The notes: a model not told the origin generated them from the letters alone. A DNA stretch of 64,000 nt from CADEEN01 sp963738425 (GCA_963738425.1 CAVTWT010000029.1:124001-188000), one strand, 5' to 3'. Shown: positions 24,775 through 33,119, numbered from the stretch's first letter. Numbers and translations: made by a program.

Positions 24775-25859
24775 ACCACCTCGTCATCATGGCCGCGGGC
24801 ACCGGAGGACACGTGATTCCCGGCATCGCGGTCGCGCAGGAAATGCAGCACCGCGGCTGGAGCGTGAGCTGGCTCGGCACGGAGCAGGGCATGGAGAATC
24901 GTCTGGTGCCCAGTGCCGGCATCGTGCTCGATGCCATCGGCTTCTCCGGCATGCGCGGCAAGGGCCTCATGCACACGCTGACCGGCGGCTTCCGTTTGCT
25001 GAAGGCGTTCTTCGAGTGCATCGGCATCCTGCGCCGTCGCAGTGCGAGCGCGGTGCTGGGCATGGGCGGCTATGTCTGTTTCCCTGGCGGCCTGATGGCA
25101 TCCTTGCTCGGCAAGCCGCTGGTGCTCGTCAACGCCGATGCGTCGATGCTGCTGTCCAACCGTGCGCTGCTGCCGGTCGCCGACCGCGTGGCCTTCGGTT
25201 TCGACGGCGCGGCAGCAGCCAAAACCAAGAACGCTGTCGTCACGGGCAACCCGGTGCGTGCCGAAATCGAGGCGATGGCCGCGCCGCAGGAACGCTTCGC
25301 CGATCGCAGCGGACCGTTGCGCCTGCTTGTCGTGGGCGGCAGCCTGGGGGCGCGAGTGCTGAATGAGACGCTGCCGAAGGCGCTGGCATTGATCGACCCG
25401 GCACAGCGGCCGCAGGTCGTGCATCAGACGGGCGCGCTCAATCGCGACGACGTGAAGGCGGCCTATGCGGCTTCCGGCATCACGATCGACGGCGATGTCG
25501 AAGTGCTGCCCTTCATCGACAACATGGCCGAGCGCCTGGCCGCCTGCGATGTGATCCTGTGCCGCGCCGGTGCGGTGACGGTGAGCGAGTTGTGCGCGGC
25601 CGGTGTGCCGTCGGTGCTGGTGCCGCTGATCGTCAGCACGACCTCGCACCAGCGCGACAACGCGATGTTCATGGCGCAGCACGGCGCTGCCTTGCACCTG
25701 CCGCAGGCCGAGATGACAGCCGAGAAGCTGGCCGACGTGCTGCGCGGCCTGGACCGCGCGTCGCTGTTGGCGATGGCCGACAAGGCCCGCGCCTTGAGCC
25801 GGCCCCGCGCTGCGGCGCGTGTCGCGGACGAGATCGAATCCCTGGTGAACAAGCGATGA
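24771..25859 (+). CDS. murG: Lipid II synthase MurG (UDP-GlcNAc transferase)
   Basis: MurG adds GlcNAc to lipid I at the inner face of the membrane, yielding lipid II. The 362-residue GT28 enzyme has the glycine-rich loop AAGTGGHVIPGIAVA, the acceptor motif GMGGYVCFPGG and the donor-site loop VVGGSLGARVLNE. The GT signature CRAGAVTVSELCAAGVPSVL is also present. One oddity is NADASMLLSNRALL where most enzymes have HEQN-A at the corresponding place. The GTG start overlaps the ftsW stop and is the only choice that keeps the coupling. Confidence 0.95.
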   Translation: MNHLVIMAAGTGGHVIPGIAVAQEMQHRGWSVSWLGTEQGMENRLVPSAGIVLDAIGFSGMRGKGLMHTLTGGFRLLKAFFECIGILRRRSASAVLGMGGYVCFPGGLMASLLGKPLVLVNADASMLLSNRALLPVADRVAFGFDGAAAAKTKNAVVTGNPVRAEIEAMAAPQERFADRSGPLRLLVVGGSLGARVLNETLPKALALIDPAQRPQVVHQTGALNRDDVKAAYAASGITIDGDVEVLPFIDNMAERLAACDVILCRAGAVTVSELCAAGVPSVLVPLIVSTTSHQRDNAMFMAQHGAALHLPQAEMTAEKLADVLRGLDRASLLAMADKARALSRPRAAARVADEIESLVNKR

Positions 25860-27265
25860 AACACGCCGTCAAGCATCTTCATTTCGTGGGCATCGGCGGC
25901 TCGGGCATGAGCGGCATTGCCGAAATCCTGCACAACCTCGGCTACAAGGTCAGCGGCAGTGACCAGAATGACAGCGCAACGCTGCAGCGACTGAAGTCGC
26001 TCGGCATCACGACCTACGTCGGTCATCACGCCAAGCAGATCGCCGGCGCAGGTGCCGTGGTCACGTCGACGGCCGTCAGCGGCGGCAACCCGGAAGTGAT
26101 CGCGGCCCGCGCTGCGCGCGTGCCGGTGGTGCCGCGCGCGGTGATGCTGGCCGAGCTGATGCGCCTGAAGCGCGGCATCGCGATCGCCGGCACACACGGC
26201 AAGACGACGACCACGTCGCTGGTCGCAAGCGTGCTCGCCGAAGCCGGGCTCGACCCGACCTTCGTCATCGGCGGGCGCCTGAACAGCGCCGGTGCGAACT
26301 CGCGCCTGGGTTCGGGCGACTACATCGTCGTCGAGGCCGACGAGAGCGATGCCTCGTTCCTGAACCTGATGCCGGTGCTGTCGGTGGTGACCAACATCGA
26401 CGGTGACCACATGGAGACCTACGGTCACGATTACGCGCGGCTGAAGGCGGCCTTCGTCGACTTCCTGCACCGCATGCCGTTCTACGGCGCGGCCATCGTC
26501 TGTGGCGACGACCCGGGCGTGCAGTCGATCGTGCCGATGGTGTCGCGGCGGGTCATCCGCTACGGATTCGAGGCCGGTTGCGAAGTGCGGGCGACGAAGG
26601 TCGAGGCACTGCCGGGCGGGCAGATGCGCTTCGTCGTCGAGCGCCGCAACGGCGTGACGATGCAGCCGCTGGCGATCACATTGAACCTGCCGGGCGAGCA
26701 CAACGTGCGCAACGCGCTGGCGGCAATTGCCGTGGCCACCGAGCTGGAGTTGCCCGACGCGCCAATCGCTTCCGCGCTCGAAAAGTTCGCCGGTGTCGGC
26801 CGCCGCTTCCAGCGCTACGGCGAAGTCAAGGCACGCCAAGGCAACGGCGCGTTCACGGTGATCGACGACTACGGCCACCACCCCGCCGAGATGGCCGCAG
26901 TGATCGCGGCGGCGCGTGGCGCCTTCCCCGGTCGCCGTCTCGTGCTCGCCTTCCAGCCGCACCGCTACACGCGCACCCGCGACTGCTTCGAAGACTTCGT
27001 CAAGGTGCTGGGCAGTGCCGATGCCGTGCTGCTGACCGAGGTCTACGCCGCGGGCGAACCGCCGATCGTCGCCGCCGATGGCCGCACGCTGGCGCGCGCG
27101 CTGCGTGTGGCGGGCAAGGTCGATCCGGTCTTCGTCGACGAGGTCGATGGCCTCTCCGAAGCCGCGCTCGAACACGCCAGGGCCGGAGACGTCGTCATCG
27201 TCATGGGCGCAGGCTCGATCGGCAACGTCGCGCCGCGCATCGTTGAGCTCGGAGGTGCTGCATGA
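25856..27265 (+). CDS. murC: UDP-MurNAc-L-alanine ligase MurC
   Basis: MurC joins L-alanine to UDP-MurNAc, the first step in building the stem peptide. The 469-residue protein has the UDP-binding loop HFVGIGGSGMSGIAEIL, the ATP motif IAGTHGKTTTTSL, EADESDASFL, TNIDGDHMETYG and the C-terminal motif DDYGHHPAEMAAV with FQPHRYTRT. All are standard and the length is normal. The ATG overlaps the murG stop. Its own stop overlaps a small unknown gene that replaces murB or ddl at this place in other species. Confidence 0.96.
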   Translation: MKHAVKHLHFVGIGGSGMSGIAEILHNLGYKVSGSDQNDSATLQRLKSLGITTYVGHHAKQIAGAGAVVTSTAVSGGNPEVIAARAARVPVVPRAVMLAELMRLKRGIAIAGTHGKTTTTSLVASVLAEAGLDPTFVIGGRLNSAGANSRLGSGDYIVVEADESDASFLNLMPVLSVVTNIDGDHMETYGHDYARLKAAFVDFLHRMPFYGAAIVCGDDPGVQSIVPMVSRRVIRYGFEAGCEVRATKVEALPGGQMRFVVERRNGVTMQPLAITLNLPGEHNVRNALAAIAVATELELPDAPIASALEKFAGVGRRFQRYGEVKARQGNGAFTVIDDYGHHPAEMAAVIAAARGAFPGRRLVLAFQPHRYTRTRDCFEDFVKVLGSADAVLLTEVYAAGEPPIVAADGRTLARALRVAGKVDPVFVDEVDGLSEAALEHARAGDVVIVMGAGSIGNVAPRIVELGGAA

Positions 27266-27483
27266 ACCACTCCAACGTCGTGACCTCGGTGCTCTTCCTC
27301 AAGCAGCCCGACGACATCGGCGGTCTGCCGGTGCTCACCGACGTGCTCGTACCCACCAAGCAGTCCAGCGGCAGAACCCTTTGGCTGGCCTGGGACGAGC
27401 GGCGCGTGCCGGTGCTGGGCGATGTGGTCGAAGCGCCGCAATCCATGGCCTACGCGCCGATGCGCCTGTGGAGGAACAAGTGA
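27262..27483 (+). CDS. Small hypothetical protein inside the dcw cluster (73 residues)
   Basis: I do not recognise this protein. It is 73 residues long, without membrane segment or signal, and begins MNHSNVVTSVLFLKQPDDIG. A central part contains VPTKQSSGRTLWLAWDERR and the end is aromatic and basic (YAPMRLWRNK). It overlaps murC by ATGA and ddl by GTGA, so it is translated as part of the cell wall operon. Codon use is like that of its neighbours. Conserved placement and double coupling make it a real gene and a candidate accessory factor of wall synthesis, but no function can be read from the sequence. Confidence 0.75.
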   Translation: MNHSNVVTSVLFLKQPDDIGGLPVLTDVLVPTKQSSGRTLWLAWDERRVPVLGDVVEAPQSMAYAPMRLWRNK

Positions 27484-28433
27484 GCGCCCAGGCCTTTGGC
27501 AAGGTGGCCGTGCTCCTCGGTGGCGCCAGCGCCGAGCGCGAGGTCTCGCTGATGAGCGGCGGCGGCGTGCTGGCGGCGTTGAAGAGCCAGGGCATCGACG
27601 CCCATGCGTTCGATCCGGCCGAGCGCGAACTCGTTGAGTTGAAGCGCGAGGGCTTCGCCCGCTGCTTCATCGCACTGCACGGTCGCCACGGCGAAGACGG
27701 CACGGTGCAGGGCGCGCTCGAACTGCTCGGCATCCCCTACACCGGCAGCGGCGTCATGGCCAGCGCGATCGGCATGGACAAGGTGATGACCAAGCGAGTC
27801 TGGTCGGCGCTCGGCCTGCCGACGCCGCGCTCCTTGACGCTGGATGCCGCGCAGCAAACCAGGGAGCGCCTGCGCACCGTGCCCGACGAACTCGGCCTGC
27901 CGCTGATCGTCAAGGCGCCGCACGAGGGCTCTTCGATCGGCGTCGTCAAGGTCAACGGCTATTCCGACATGCAGGGTGCCGTCGCCGAGGCGATGAAGTA
28001 CGACAGCGTCGTGCTGGTCGAAGAGTTCGTCAGTGGCGACGAACTGACCTGCCCGATCCTCGGCAGCGGCGACAGCGCACGCGCGCTGCCGGTGGTGAAG
28101 ATCGTCGCGCCCGAAGGCAAGTACGACTACCAGAACAAGTACTTCACCGACGACGTGAAGTACCTCGTGCCGAGCGGCCTGCCGGCGGCCGAAGAAAAAG
28201 AGATCCAGCGCCTGGCAGTGGAAGCCTTCCAGGCCATCGGTTGCCGCGGATGGGCCCGCGCCGACTTCATGGTGCGCGCCACCGACCGCAAGCCCTACCT
28301 GCTGGAGATCAACACCTCGCCCGGCATGACGAGTCACTCGCTGGTGCCGAAGTCGGCGGCGGCCGCGGGCATCGGCTACGAAGCGTTGTGTGTGGAGATT
28401 CTTTCTCTCGCGCGGCTGGACGGACAACACTGA
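27480..28433 (+). CDS. ddl: D-alanine-D-alanine ligase
   Basis: Ddl forms the D-Ala-D-Ala dipeptide used by MurF. The 317-residue ATP-grasp enzyme shows VAVLLGGASAEREVSLMSGG at the N-terminus, ALHGRHGEDGTVQG, the ATP-grasp glycine loop KAPHEGSSIGVVKV, and the C-terminal metal site ADFMVRATDRKPYLLEINTS with PGMTSHSLVPKS. The tyrosine in KYDYQNKYF corresponds to the residue usual in D-Ala-D-Ala rather than D-Ala-D-Lac ligases. The GTG start at 27480 overlaps the stop of the small gene. ftsQ follows after one base. Confidence 0.95.
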   Translation: MSAQAFGKVAVLLGGASAEREVSLMSGGGVLAALKSQGIDAHAFDPAERELVELKREGFARCFIALHGRHGEDGTVQGALELLGIPYTGSGVMASAIGMDKVMTKRVWSALGLPTPRSLTLDAAQQTRERLRTVPDELGLPLIVKAPHEGSSIGVVKVNGYSDMQGAVAEAMKYDSVVLVEEFVSGDELTCPILGSGDSARALPVVKIVAPEGKYDYQNKYFTDDVKYLVPSGLPAAEEKEIQRLAVEAFQAIGCRGWARADFMVRATDRKPYLLEINTSPGMTSHSLVPKSAAAAGIGYEALCVEILSLARLDGQH

Positions 28434-28434
28434 G

Positions 28435-29259
28435 ATGGCGACGACGCGCAAGCCCACCGTCAAGATCGCAGCCAGCGTGCTGCCGGCGGACGTGCGCCTG
28501 ATGAATGGCGTGGCCGCGGTGATCGTCAGCGCCGTGCTGCTCGCGCTGACCTGGCAGGCCGTGAAGTGGGCCACGCGCTCGCCGATGTTCACGGTGCGCG
28601 CGATCGCGCTCGATGCGGTGCTCGAACGGACCAGCGTCGCGGCGGTGCGCGCCACAGCGTTGCCGCGGTTGACCGGCAACTTCTTCAGCATCGATCTGGA
28701 GGCTGCGCGCGCGGCCTTCGAAGCCGTGCCCTGGGTGCGTCGCGCCGTCGTGCGCCGCGTCTGGCCGAACCGGCTGGCCGTGTCGCTCGAAGAGCACCAG
28801 GCCGCGGCGCTGTGGCAAGGCGAGGGTCAGCGCAAGGAGCGCTTGGTCAACACGCATGGCGAGGTCTTCGAGGCCAGCGTCAAGGCCCTCGGCGATGAAG
28901 ATCAACTGCCCACGCTGGCCGGAGCGGACGCCAACTCGGCGCAGATGCTGGCCTTGCACCAGCGCCTGAATGCATCGCTGTCGCCGATCGAGCAACAGGT
29001 GCAGACGCTGCGTCTGTCGAGCCGCGGCTCGTGGCACGCCGAACTGGCCGGCGGCGCGAAGCTCGAACTCGGCCGCGGCACCGATGACGAAGTCGTGGCC
29101 CGCGTCGACCGGCTGGCGCGCACGCTGGTGCAAGTCAGCTCGCGTTTCGGCGACAAGGCTCGCGCCCTGGTGGCAGCCGATCTGCGCCACCCGGACGGTT
29201 ATGCGCTGAGGTTGGCGGGCATCACGACCGCCGCGCAGCAGAGCAACGCATCTCGATAA
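28435..29259 (+). CDS. ftsQ: Cell division protein FtsQ
   Basis: FtsQ is a bitopic divisome protein that links early and late division proteins through its periplasmic domains. The 274-residue product has a membrane segment at about residues 22-42 (NGVAAVIVSAVLLALTWQAV). A POTRA domain follows (FTVRAIALDAV with LTGNFFSIDLEAARAAF). The beta domain begins with VPWVRRAVVRRVWPNRLAVS. These match the family pattern. The start at 28435 is one base after the ddl stop. Downstream, a dispersed repeat separates ftsQ from ftsA. Confidence 0.92.
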   Translation: MATTRKPTVKIAASVLPADVRLMNGVAAVIVSAVLLALTWQAVKWATRSPMFTVRAIALDAVLERTSVAAVRATALPRLTGNFFSIDLEAARAAFEAVPWVRRAVVRRVWPNRLAVSLEEHQAAALWQGEGQRKERLVNTHGEVFEASVKALGDEDQLPTLAGADANSAQMLALHQRLNASLSPIEQQVQTLRLSSRGSWHAELAGGAKLELGRGTDDEVVARVDRLARTLVQVSSRFGDKARALVAADLRHPDGYALRLAGITTAAQQSNASR

Positions 29260-29278
29260 GAGCCAAGAGAAGAAGGAA

Positions 29279-29362
29279 ACATGTTACGACCCCCAAGCTC
29301 CTTTCACTCGCTGCCCCCCGCGGGGGCGCTCACGCCCTTCGGGCGGCCGGGCGGGCTTTGAG
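29279..29362 (+). repeat. Dispersed intergenic repeat, copy B (between ftsQ and ftsA)
   Basis: This copy occupies almost the whole ftsQ-ftsA gap. It shares the CTCGCTGCCCCCC-GGGGGCGCTCA core and the CTTCGGGCGGCCGGGCGGG 3' module with the other copies. It follows an AGAAGGAAAC ribosome binding site that looks like the original signal for ftsA, now separated from the gene by the element. It ends TTTGAG directly before the ftsA ATG. Confidence 0.8.
29281..29361 (+). CDS. Mini-ORF encoded by repeat copy B (26 residues)
   Basis: ATG 29281 stands at ideal distance from the AGAAGG sequence and opens a 26-codon frame through the whole repeat. It ends with TGA one base before the ftsA ATG. The peptide contains RPPSSFHSLPPAGALTPFG, matching the copy A product in the same register. 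ftsA itself has no purine-rich site directly upstream, so its translation probably depends on ribosomes that finish this mini-ORF. Confidence 0.45.
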   Translation: MLRPPSSFHSLPPAGALTPFGRPGGL

Positions 29363-30595
29363 ATGGCCACCAAAGAATTCAAGGACCTGATCGTCGGCCT
29401 GGACATCGGCACCGCCAAGGTGATGGCGGTGGTCGCCGAGGTCTTGCCCGAAGGCGGGCTGCGCGTCGCCGGCCTCGGCACCGCGCCGGCGCATGGCCTG
29501 AAGCGTGGCGTCGTCGTGAACATCGACGCCACGGTGCAATCGATCCAGCAGGCCTTGAAAGAGGCCGAGATGATGGCCGACTGCAAGATCACGCGCGTCT
29601 ACACCGGCATCACCGGCAGCCACATCCGCGGCCAGAACAGCACCGGCATGGTGATCGTGCGCGACAAGGAAGTGACGCCGACCGATGTGGCGCGCGTCGT
29701 CGATACCGCCAAGGCGATCAACATCCCGAACGACCAGCGCCTGCTGCTCGTCGAGCCGCAGGAGTTCGTGATCGATGGCCACGAAGTCAAGGAGCCGGTC
29801 GGCATGAGCGGCGGCCGGCTGGAGGTCAAGGTCCACCTGGTGACCGGTGCGCAGAGCGCGGCCGAGAACATCGTCAAGTGCGTGCGCCGCTGCGGGCTCG
29901 AAGTGGAACAGCTGGTGCTGAACCCGAGCGCGTCGAGCGCCTCGGTGCTGACCACTGACGAAAAAGAGCTCGGTGTCGCGCTGGTCGACATCGGCGCTGG
30001 CACGACCGACGTGCAGATCTACACCGGTGGCTCGGTGCGCCACACCGCGGTGATCCCGATTGCCGGCGACCTGATCACCAGCGACATCGCGATGGCGCTG
30101 CGCACGCCGACCAAGGACGCCGAAGAGATCAAGGTCGGCTACGGCGTGGCCAAACAGTTGCTCGCCGATCCGTCCGACAACCTCGAGGTGCCGGGCCTCG
30201 GCGACCGCGCGCCGCGCCTGTTGTCCCGGCAAGCGTTGGCCGGCGTGATCGAGCCGCGCGTCGAAGAAATCTACTCGCTCGTGCACCAGGTGATCCGCGA
30301 ATCCGGCTACGAGGAGTTGTTGTCCTCGGGCATCGTCATCACCGGCGGCTCGGCGGTCATGCCGGGCATGGTCGAGCTCGGCGAAGACATCTTCTTGAAG
30401 CCGGTGCGTCGAGGCAACCCGACGTACCCCGGCGCATTGCACGACATGGTGGCCAACCCGCGGTCGGCCACGGTGATGGGTTTGCTCGAGGAGGCGCGGC
30501 TGTCACGGCTGCGTGGGCACAAGGCGGCGGCGCAGGCGGGGTCGGTCAAGACCTTTGTCGGCCGCGCGAAGGATTGGTTCTTGGGAAGTTTCTGA
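29363..30595 (+). CDS. ftsA: Cell division protein FtsA
   Basis: FtsA is an actin-like ATPase that tethers FtsZ to the membrane and recruits later division proteins. The 410-residue protein has the phosphate 1 loop in DLIVGLDIGTAKVMAVVAE and the 1C domain around GMVIVRDKEVTPTDVARVV. The phosphate 2 loop is VALVDIGAGTTDVQIYTGG and the adenosine motif is SGIVITGGSAVMPGM. The C-terminal membrane helix is TFVGRAKDWFLGSF, an amphipathic end as in other FtsA proteins. It is followed by ftsZ after a 78-base gap with a possible attenuator. Its translation start lies one base after the repeat-borne mini-ORF. Confidence 0.96.
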   Translation: MATKEFKDLIVGLDIGTAKVMAVVAEVLPEGGLRVAGLGTAPAHGLKRGVVVNIDATVQSIQQALKEAEMMADCKITRVYTGITGSHIRGQNSTGMVIVRDKEVTPTDVARVVDTAKAINIPNDQRLLLVEPQEFVIDGHEVKEPVGMSGGRLEVKVHLVTGAQSAAENIVKCVRRCGLEVEQLVLNPSASSASVLTTDEKELGVALVDIGAGTTDVQIYTGGSVRHTAVIPIAGDLITSDIAMALRTPTKDAEEIKVGYGVAKQLLADPSDNLEVPGLGDRAPRLLSRQALAGVIEPRVEEIYSLVHQVIRESGYEELLSSGIVITGGSAVMPGMVELGEDIFLKPVRRGNPTYPGALHDMVANPRSATVMGLLEEARLSRLRGHKAAAQAGSVKTFVGRAKDWFLGSF

Positions 30596-30599
30596 TCGA

Positions 30600-30640
30600 G
30601 GGTCCAAACAGAGACCCGGCATTTTCTTTTTTCTTTGGAC
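30600..30640 (+). terminator. Possible attenuator between ftsA and ftsZ
   Basis: GGGTC/GACCC can pair just after the ftsA stop and is followed by a T-rich run (ATTTTCTTTTTTC). An alternative pairing GTCCAAA/TTTGGAC encloses the T-run. The two structures exclude each other, which would allow partial termination that adjusts the ftsA to ftsZ ratio. The evidence is structural only. Confidence 0.35.
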
Positions 30641-30673
30641 GGCAACTGCTTCATTCACTTTAGGAGAGACACC

Positions 30674-31906
30674 ATGGCGATCGAGATGATTGAGGAATTC
30701 GAACAAGGCACCCGCATCAAGGTGATGGGCGTTGGCGGCGGCGGCGGCAATGCGGTCGAGCACATGATCTCGCGCGCTGTGCAAGGCGTCGAATTCATCT
30801 GTGCCAACACCGACGCGCAAGCGCTGAACCGCAGCAGCGCGCACAACGTCATCCAGCTCGGTCACTCGGGCCTGGGCGCAGGTGCCAAGCCGGAAGCCGG
30901 CAAACTGGCGGCTGAAGAAGCGATCGACCGCATCCGCGAGTCGATTGACGGCGCGCACATGCTGTTCCTGACGGCCGGCATGGGCGGCGGCACGGGCACC
31001 GGCGCGGCGCCGGTGATCGCGCGCATCGCCAAGGAAATGGGCATCCTGACGGTGGGTGTGGTCACCAAGCCGTTCGACTTCGAAGGCAACCGGCGCATGA
31101 AGTCCGCCGAGATCGGCGTGGCTGAGTTGGAAGCCAACGTCGATTCGTTGATCGTGGTGTTGAACGAGAAGCTGCTCGAAGTGCTCGGCGACGACGTGAC
31201 GCAGGAAGACGCGTTCGCGCATGCCAACGACGTGCTGCGCAACGCGGTCGGCGGCATCAGCGACGTGATCCACGTGCCGGGCCTGGTCAACGTCGACTTC
31301 GAAGACGTGAAGACGGTGATGAGCGAGCCGGGCAAGGCGATGATGGGCACGGCGCAGGCCGGTGGCCCGGACCGCGCCACCAAGGCCGCCGAAATGGCCG
31401 TGGCCTGCCCGTTGTTGGAAGGCATCGATCTGTCGGGCGCGCGCGGCGTGCTGGTGTTGATTGCGGCGGCGAAGAGCAACTTCAAGTTGTCCGAGTCGCG
31501 CAACGCGATGAACACGATCCGCCGCTACGCCGCCGACGACGCGCACGTGATCTACGGCACTGCCTACGACGACACGCTCGGCGACCAGCTGCGCGTCACC
31601 GTCATCGCCACCGGCTTGTCGCCGGCGCACCGCAAGCAGAGCACGCCGATCCAGGTCGTGCATTCGGCGCCCGTGCAGCGCACCGGCACCGACAACCTGC
31701 CGATCATGAGCGCGATGTCGCACCAGCCGCAGCAGGTGCCGCAACAGCAGCAACCCCAAGGCACGGGTCAGGACTACAGCCAACTGGCCACGCCGAGCGT
31801 CTGGCGCAATGCGCGCACGCAGGCCGCGGCGAAGGTCGATGCGCTGGCCAGCAACGGCATGGACGAGATCGAGATCCCGGCGTTTCTGCGCAAGCAGGCT
31901 GATTGA
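30674..31906 (+). CDS. ftsZ: Cell division protein FtsZ
   Basis: FtsZ is the tubulin-like GTPase that polymerises into the division ring. The 410-residue protein has the N-terminal Rossmann fold (KVMGVGGGGGNAVEHM), the tubulin signature GMGGGTGTGAAPVIA around residues 102-114, the T7 loop NVDFEDVKTVM and the C-terminal domain. A glutamine-rich linker follows (PQQVPQQQQPQG). The conserved tail EIEIPAFLRKQAD binds FtsA and other partners. A TAGGAGAGACACC ribosome binding site precedes the ATG at 30674, the strongest in the cluster, consistent with high expression. Confidence 0.97.
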   Translation: MAIEMIEEFEQGTRIKVMGVGGGGGNAVEHMISRAVQGVEFICANTDAQALNRSSAHNVIQLGHSGLGAGAKPEAGKLAAEEAIDRIRESIDGAHMLFLTAGMGGGTGTGAAPVIARIAKEMGILTVGVVTKPFDFEGNRRMKSAEIGVAELEANVDSLIVVLNEKLLEVLGDDVTQEDAFAHANDVLRNAVGGISDVIHVPGLVNVDFEDVKTVMSEPGKAMMGTAQAGGPDRATKAAEMAVACPLLEGIDLSGARGVLVLIAAAKSNFKLSESRNAMNTIRRYAADDAHVIYGTAYDDTLGDQLRVTVIATGLSPAHRKQSTPIQVVHSAPVQRTGTDNLPIMSAMSHQPQQVPQQQQPQGTGQDYSQLATPSVWRNARTQAAAKVDALASNGMDEIEIPAFLRKQAD

Positions 31907-31935
31907 GCTTGCTTGTCGAGGTGATTGAAGCGATG

Positions 31936-31962
31936 TCCCGCAGCCGCTCTCCGGCTGCGGGA
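31936..31962 (+). terminator. Hairpin between ftsZ and lpxC
   Basis: TCCCGCAGCCG and CGGCTGCGGGA form an 11-base perfect stem with a 5-base loop, 30 bases after the ftsZ stop and 10 bases before the lpxC ATG. No T-run follows. It may be a pause or processing site, or it may block the lpxC ribosome binding site. Confidence 0.4.
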
Positions 31963-31971
31963 CAATTCACC

Positions 31972-32908
31972 ATGCTCCAGCAGCGCACCCTCAAGACCAT
32001 CACCCGCGCCGTCGGCCTGGGCGTGCATGGCGGGCAGAAGGTCGAGCTGACCTTCAGACCGGCGCCGGTGGACAGCGGCATCGTCTTTCGCCGCGTCGAT
32101 CTGCCGCAGCCGGTGAGCATTCCGGTGGCGCCCGAGACGGTCAGCGACACGCGCATGGCGACGACCATCAGCCCCGGCGGCGACCCCGGCGGGCCCAAGG
32201 TGCAGACCATCGAGCACCTGTTGTCGGCGTGCGCAGGCCTCGGTTTGGACAACATCGTCATCGACATCAGCGGCGAAGAGGTGCCGGTGCTCGACGGCTC
32301 GGCCGCCAGCTTCGTCTACCTGCTGCAAAGCGCGGGCATCGAGTTGCAGAACGCGCCCAAGCGCTTCATCCGCGTCAAGAAGAAGGTGGAGATCCGCGAA
32401 GGCGAGGGCGCGGCACTGAAGTGGGCCCAGCTCGAACCGCACCACGGTTATGTGCTGACCTTCGAGATCGAGTTCGACCACCCGGCGGTGACCGCCAGCG
32501 GGCAGCGCGTCAGCTTCGACATGGGATCGGGCCGCTACAAGCGAGACATCGCGCGCGCCCGCACCTTCGGTTTCTCGAAGGACGTGGAAGCGATGCGCGC
32601 CCATGGTCTTGGGCAAGGGCGGCAGCATGGACAACGTCATCGTGCTCGGCGACACGCGCGTCTTGAACGAAGGTGGTCTGCGCTACGACGACGAATTTGC
32701 CAAGCACAAGATTCTCGATGCCATCGGCGACCTGCATGTCGCCGGCAAGCCGATGCTCGCCCACTACACCGCCTACAAGAGCGGTCATGCGCTGAACAAC
32801 AAGTTGCTGCGCAAGCTGCTCGCGGATCGCGAGGCTTATGACATCGTCAGCTTCGACGATGCGCGCGACGCACCCGCGGGCTTTGCCGAGTTGGCCCCCG
32901 CCTGGTGA
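31972..32908 (+). pseudogene. lpxC: UDP-3-O-acyl-GlcNAc deacetylase LpxC, frameshifted
   Basis: LpxC catalyses the committed zinc-dependent step of lipid A synthesis and is essential in nearly all Gram-negative bacteria. The first frame (from ATG 31972) covers MLQQRTLKTITRAVGLGVHG, the zinc histidine in TIEHLLSACAGLG and ARTFGFSKDVEAMRAHGLG. The second frame (to 32908) holds GGSMDNVIVLGDTRVLNEGG, HKILDAIGDL with the other zinc ligands, and KSGHALNNKLL. The shift lies at about 32596-32615. Two repairs work: one GC added to 'atgcgcgccc', or a 5-base 'cttgg' copy restored, which gives the family-like RAHGLGLGKGG. Active-site residues are split between frames, so a true frameshift would be lethal. 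Confidence 0.9.
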
Positions 32909-32914
32909 GCAGGC

Positions 32915-33100
32915 TTGCTGATCCTTCGCCTCGTCTTCGGCCTTCTGCTCGCGGCGGGCCTCATCAGCTTTGCGATCTATGTCGCCACCGGCAACCCGGT
33001 GTGGCGTCAGCGCGGGCTGGTCATCATCAAGTGGACGGTCATTGCCGGGCTCGGCGCCGCAGCCATCCTGGTGCTCGAACGATTGGCCGTGATGCTGTGA
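32915..33100 (+). CDS. Small hypothetical membrane protein
   Basis: This is an unrecognised 61-residue protein with two hydrophobic segments (RLVFGLLLAAGLISFAIYV and LVIIKWTVIAGLGAAAILVL) joined by the basic loop NPVWRQRG. It starts with TTG at 32915, 6 bases after the lpxC stop; a GTG at 32905 is in another frame. It is probably an inner membrane hairpin cotranscribed with lpxC and the next small gene. No function can be assigned. Confidence 0.6.
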   Translation: MLILRLVFGLLLAAGLISFAIYVATGNPVWRQRGLVIIKWTVIAGLGAAAILVLERLAVML

Positions 33101-33119
33101 CGAGGAGGAGGAAGCCGCC

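Noticed and set aside
32590..32620. Programmed ribosomal frameshift in lpxC
   Set aside because: No slippery heptamer or suitable downstream structure was seen, no such mechanism is known for lpxC, and similar shifts occur in unrelated genes of the window.
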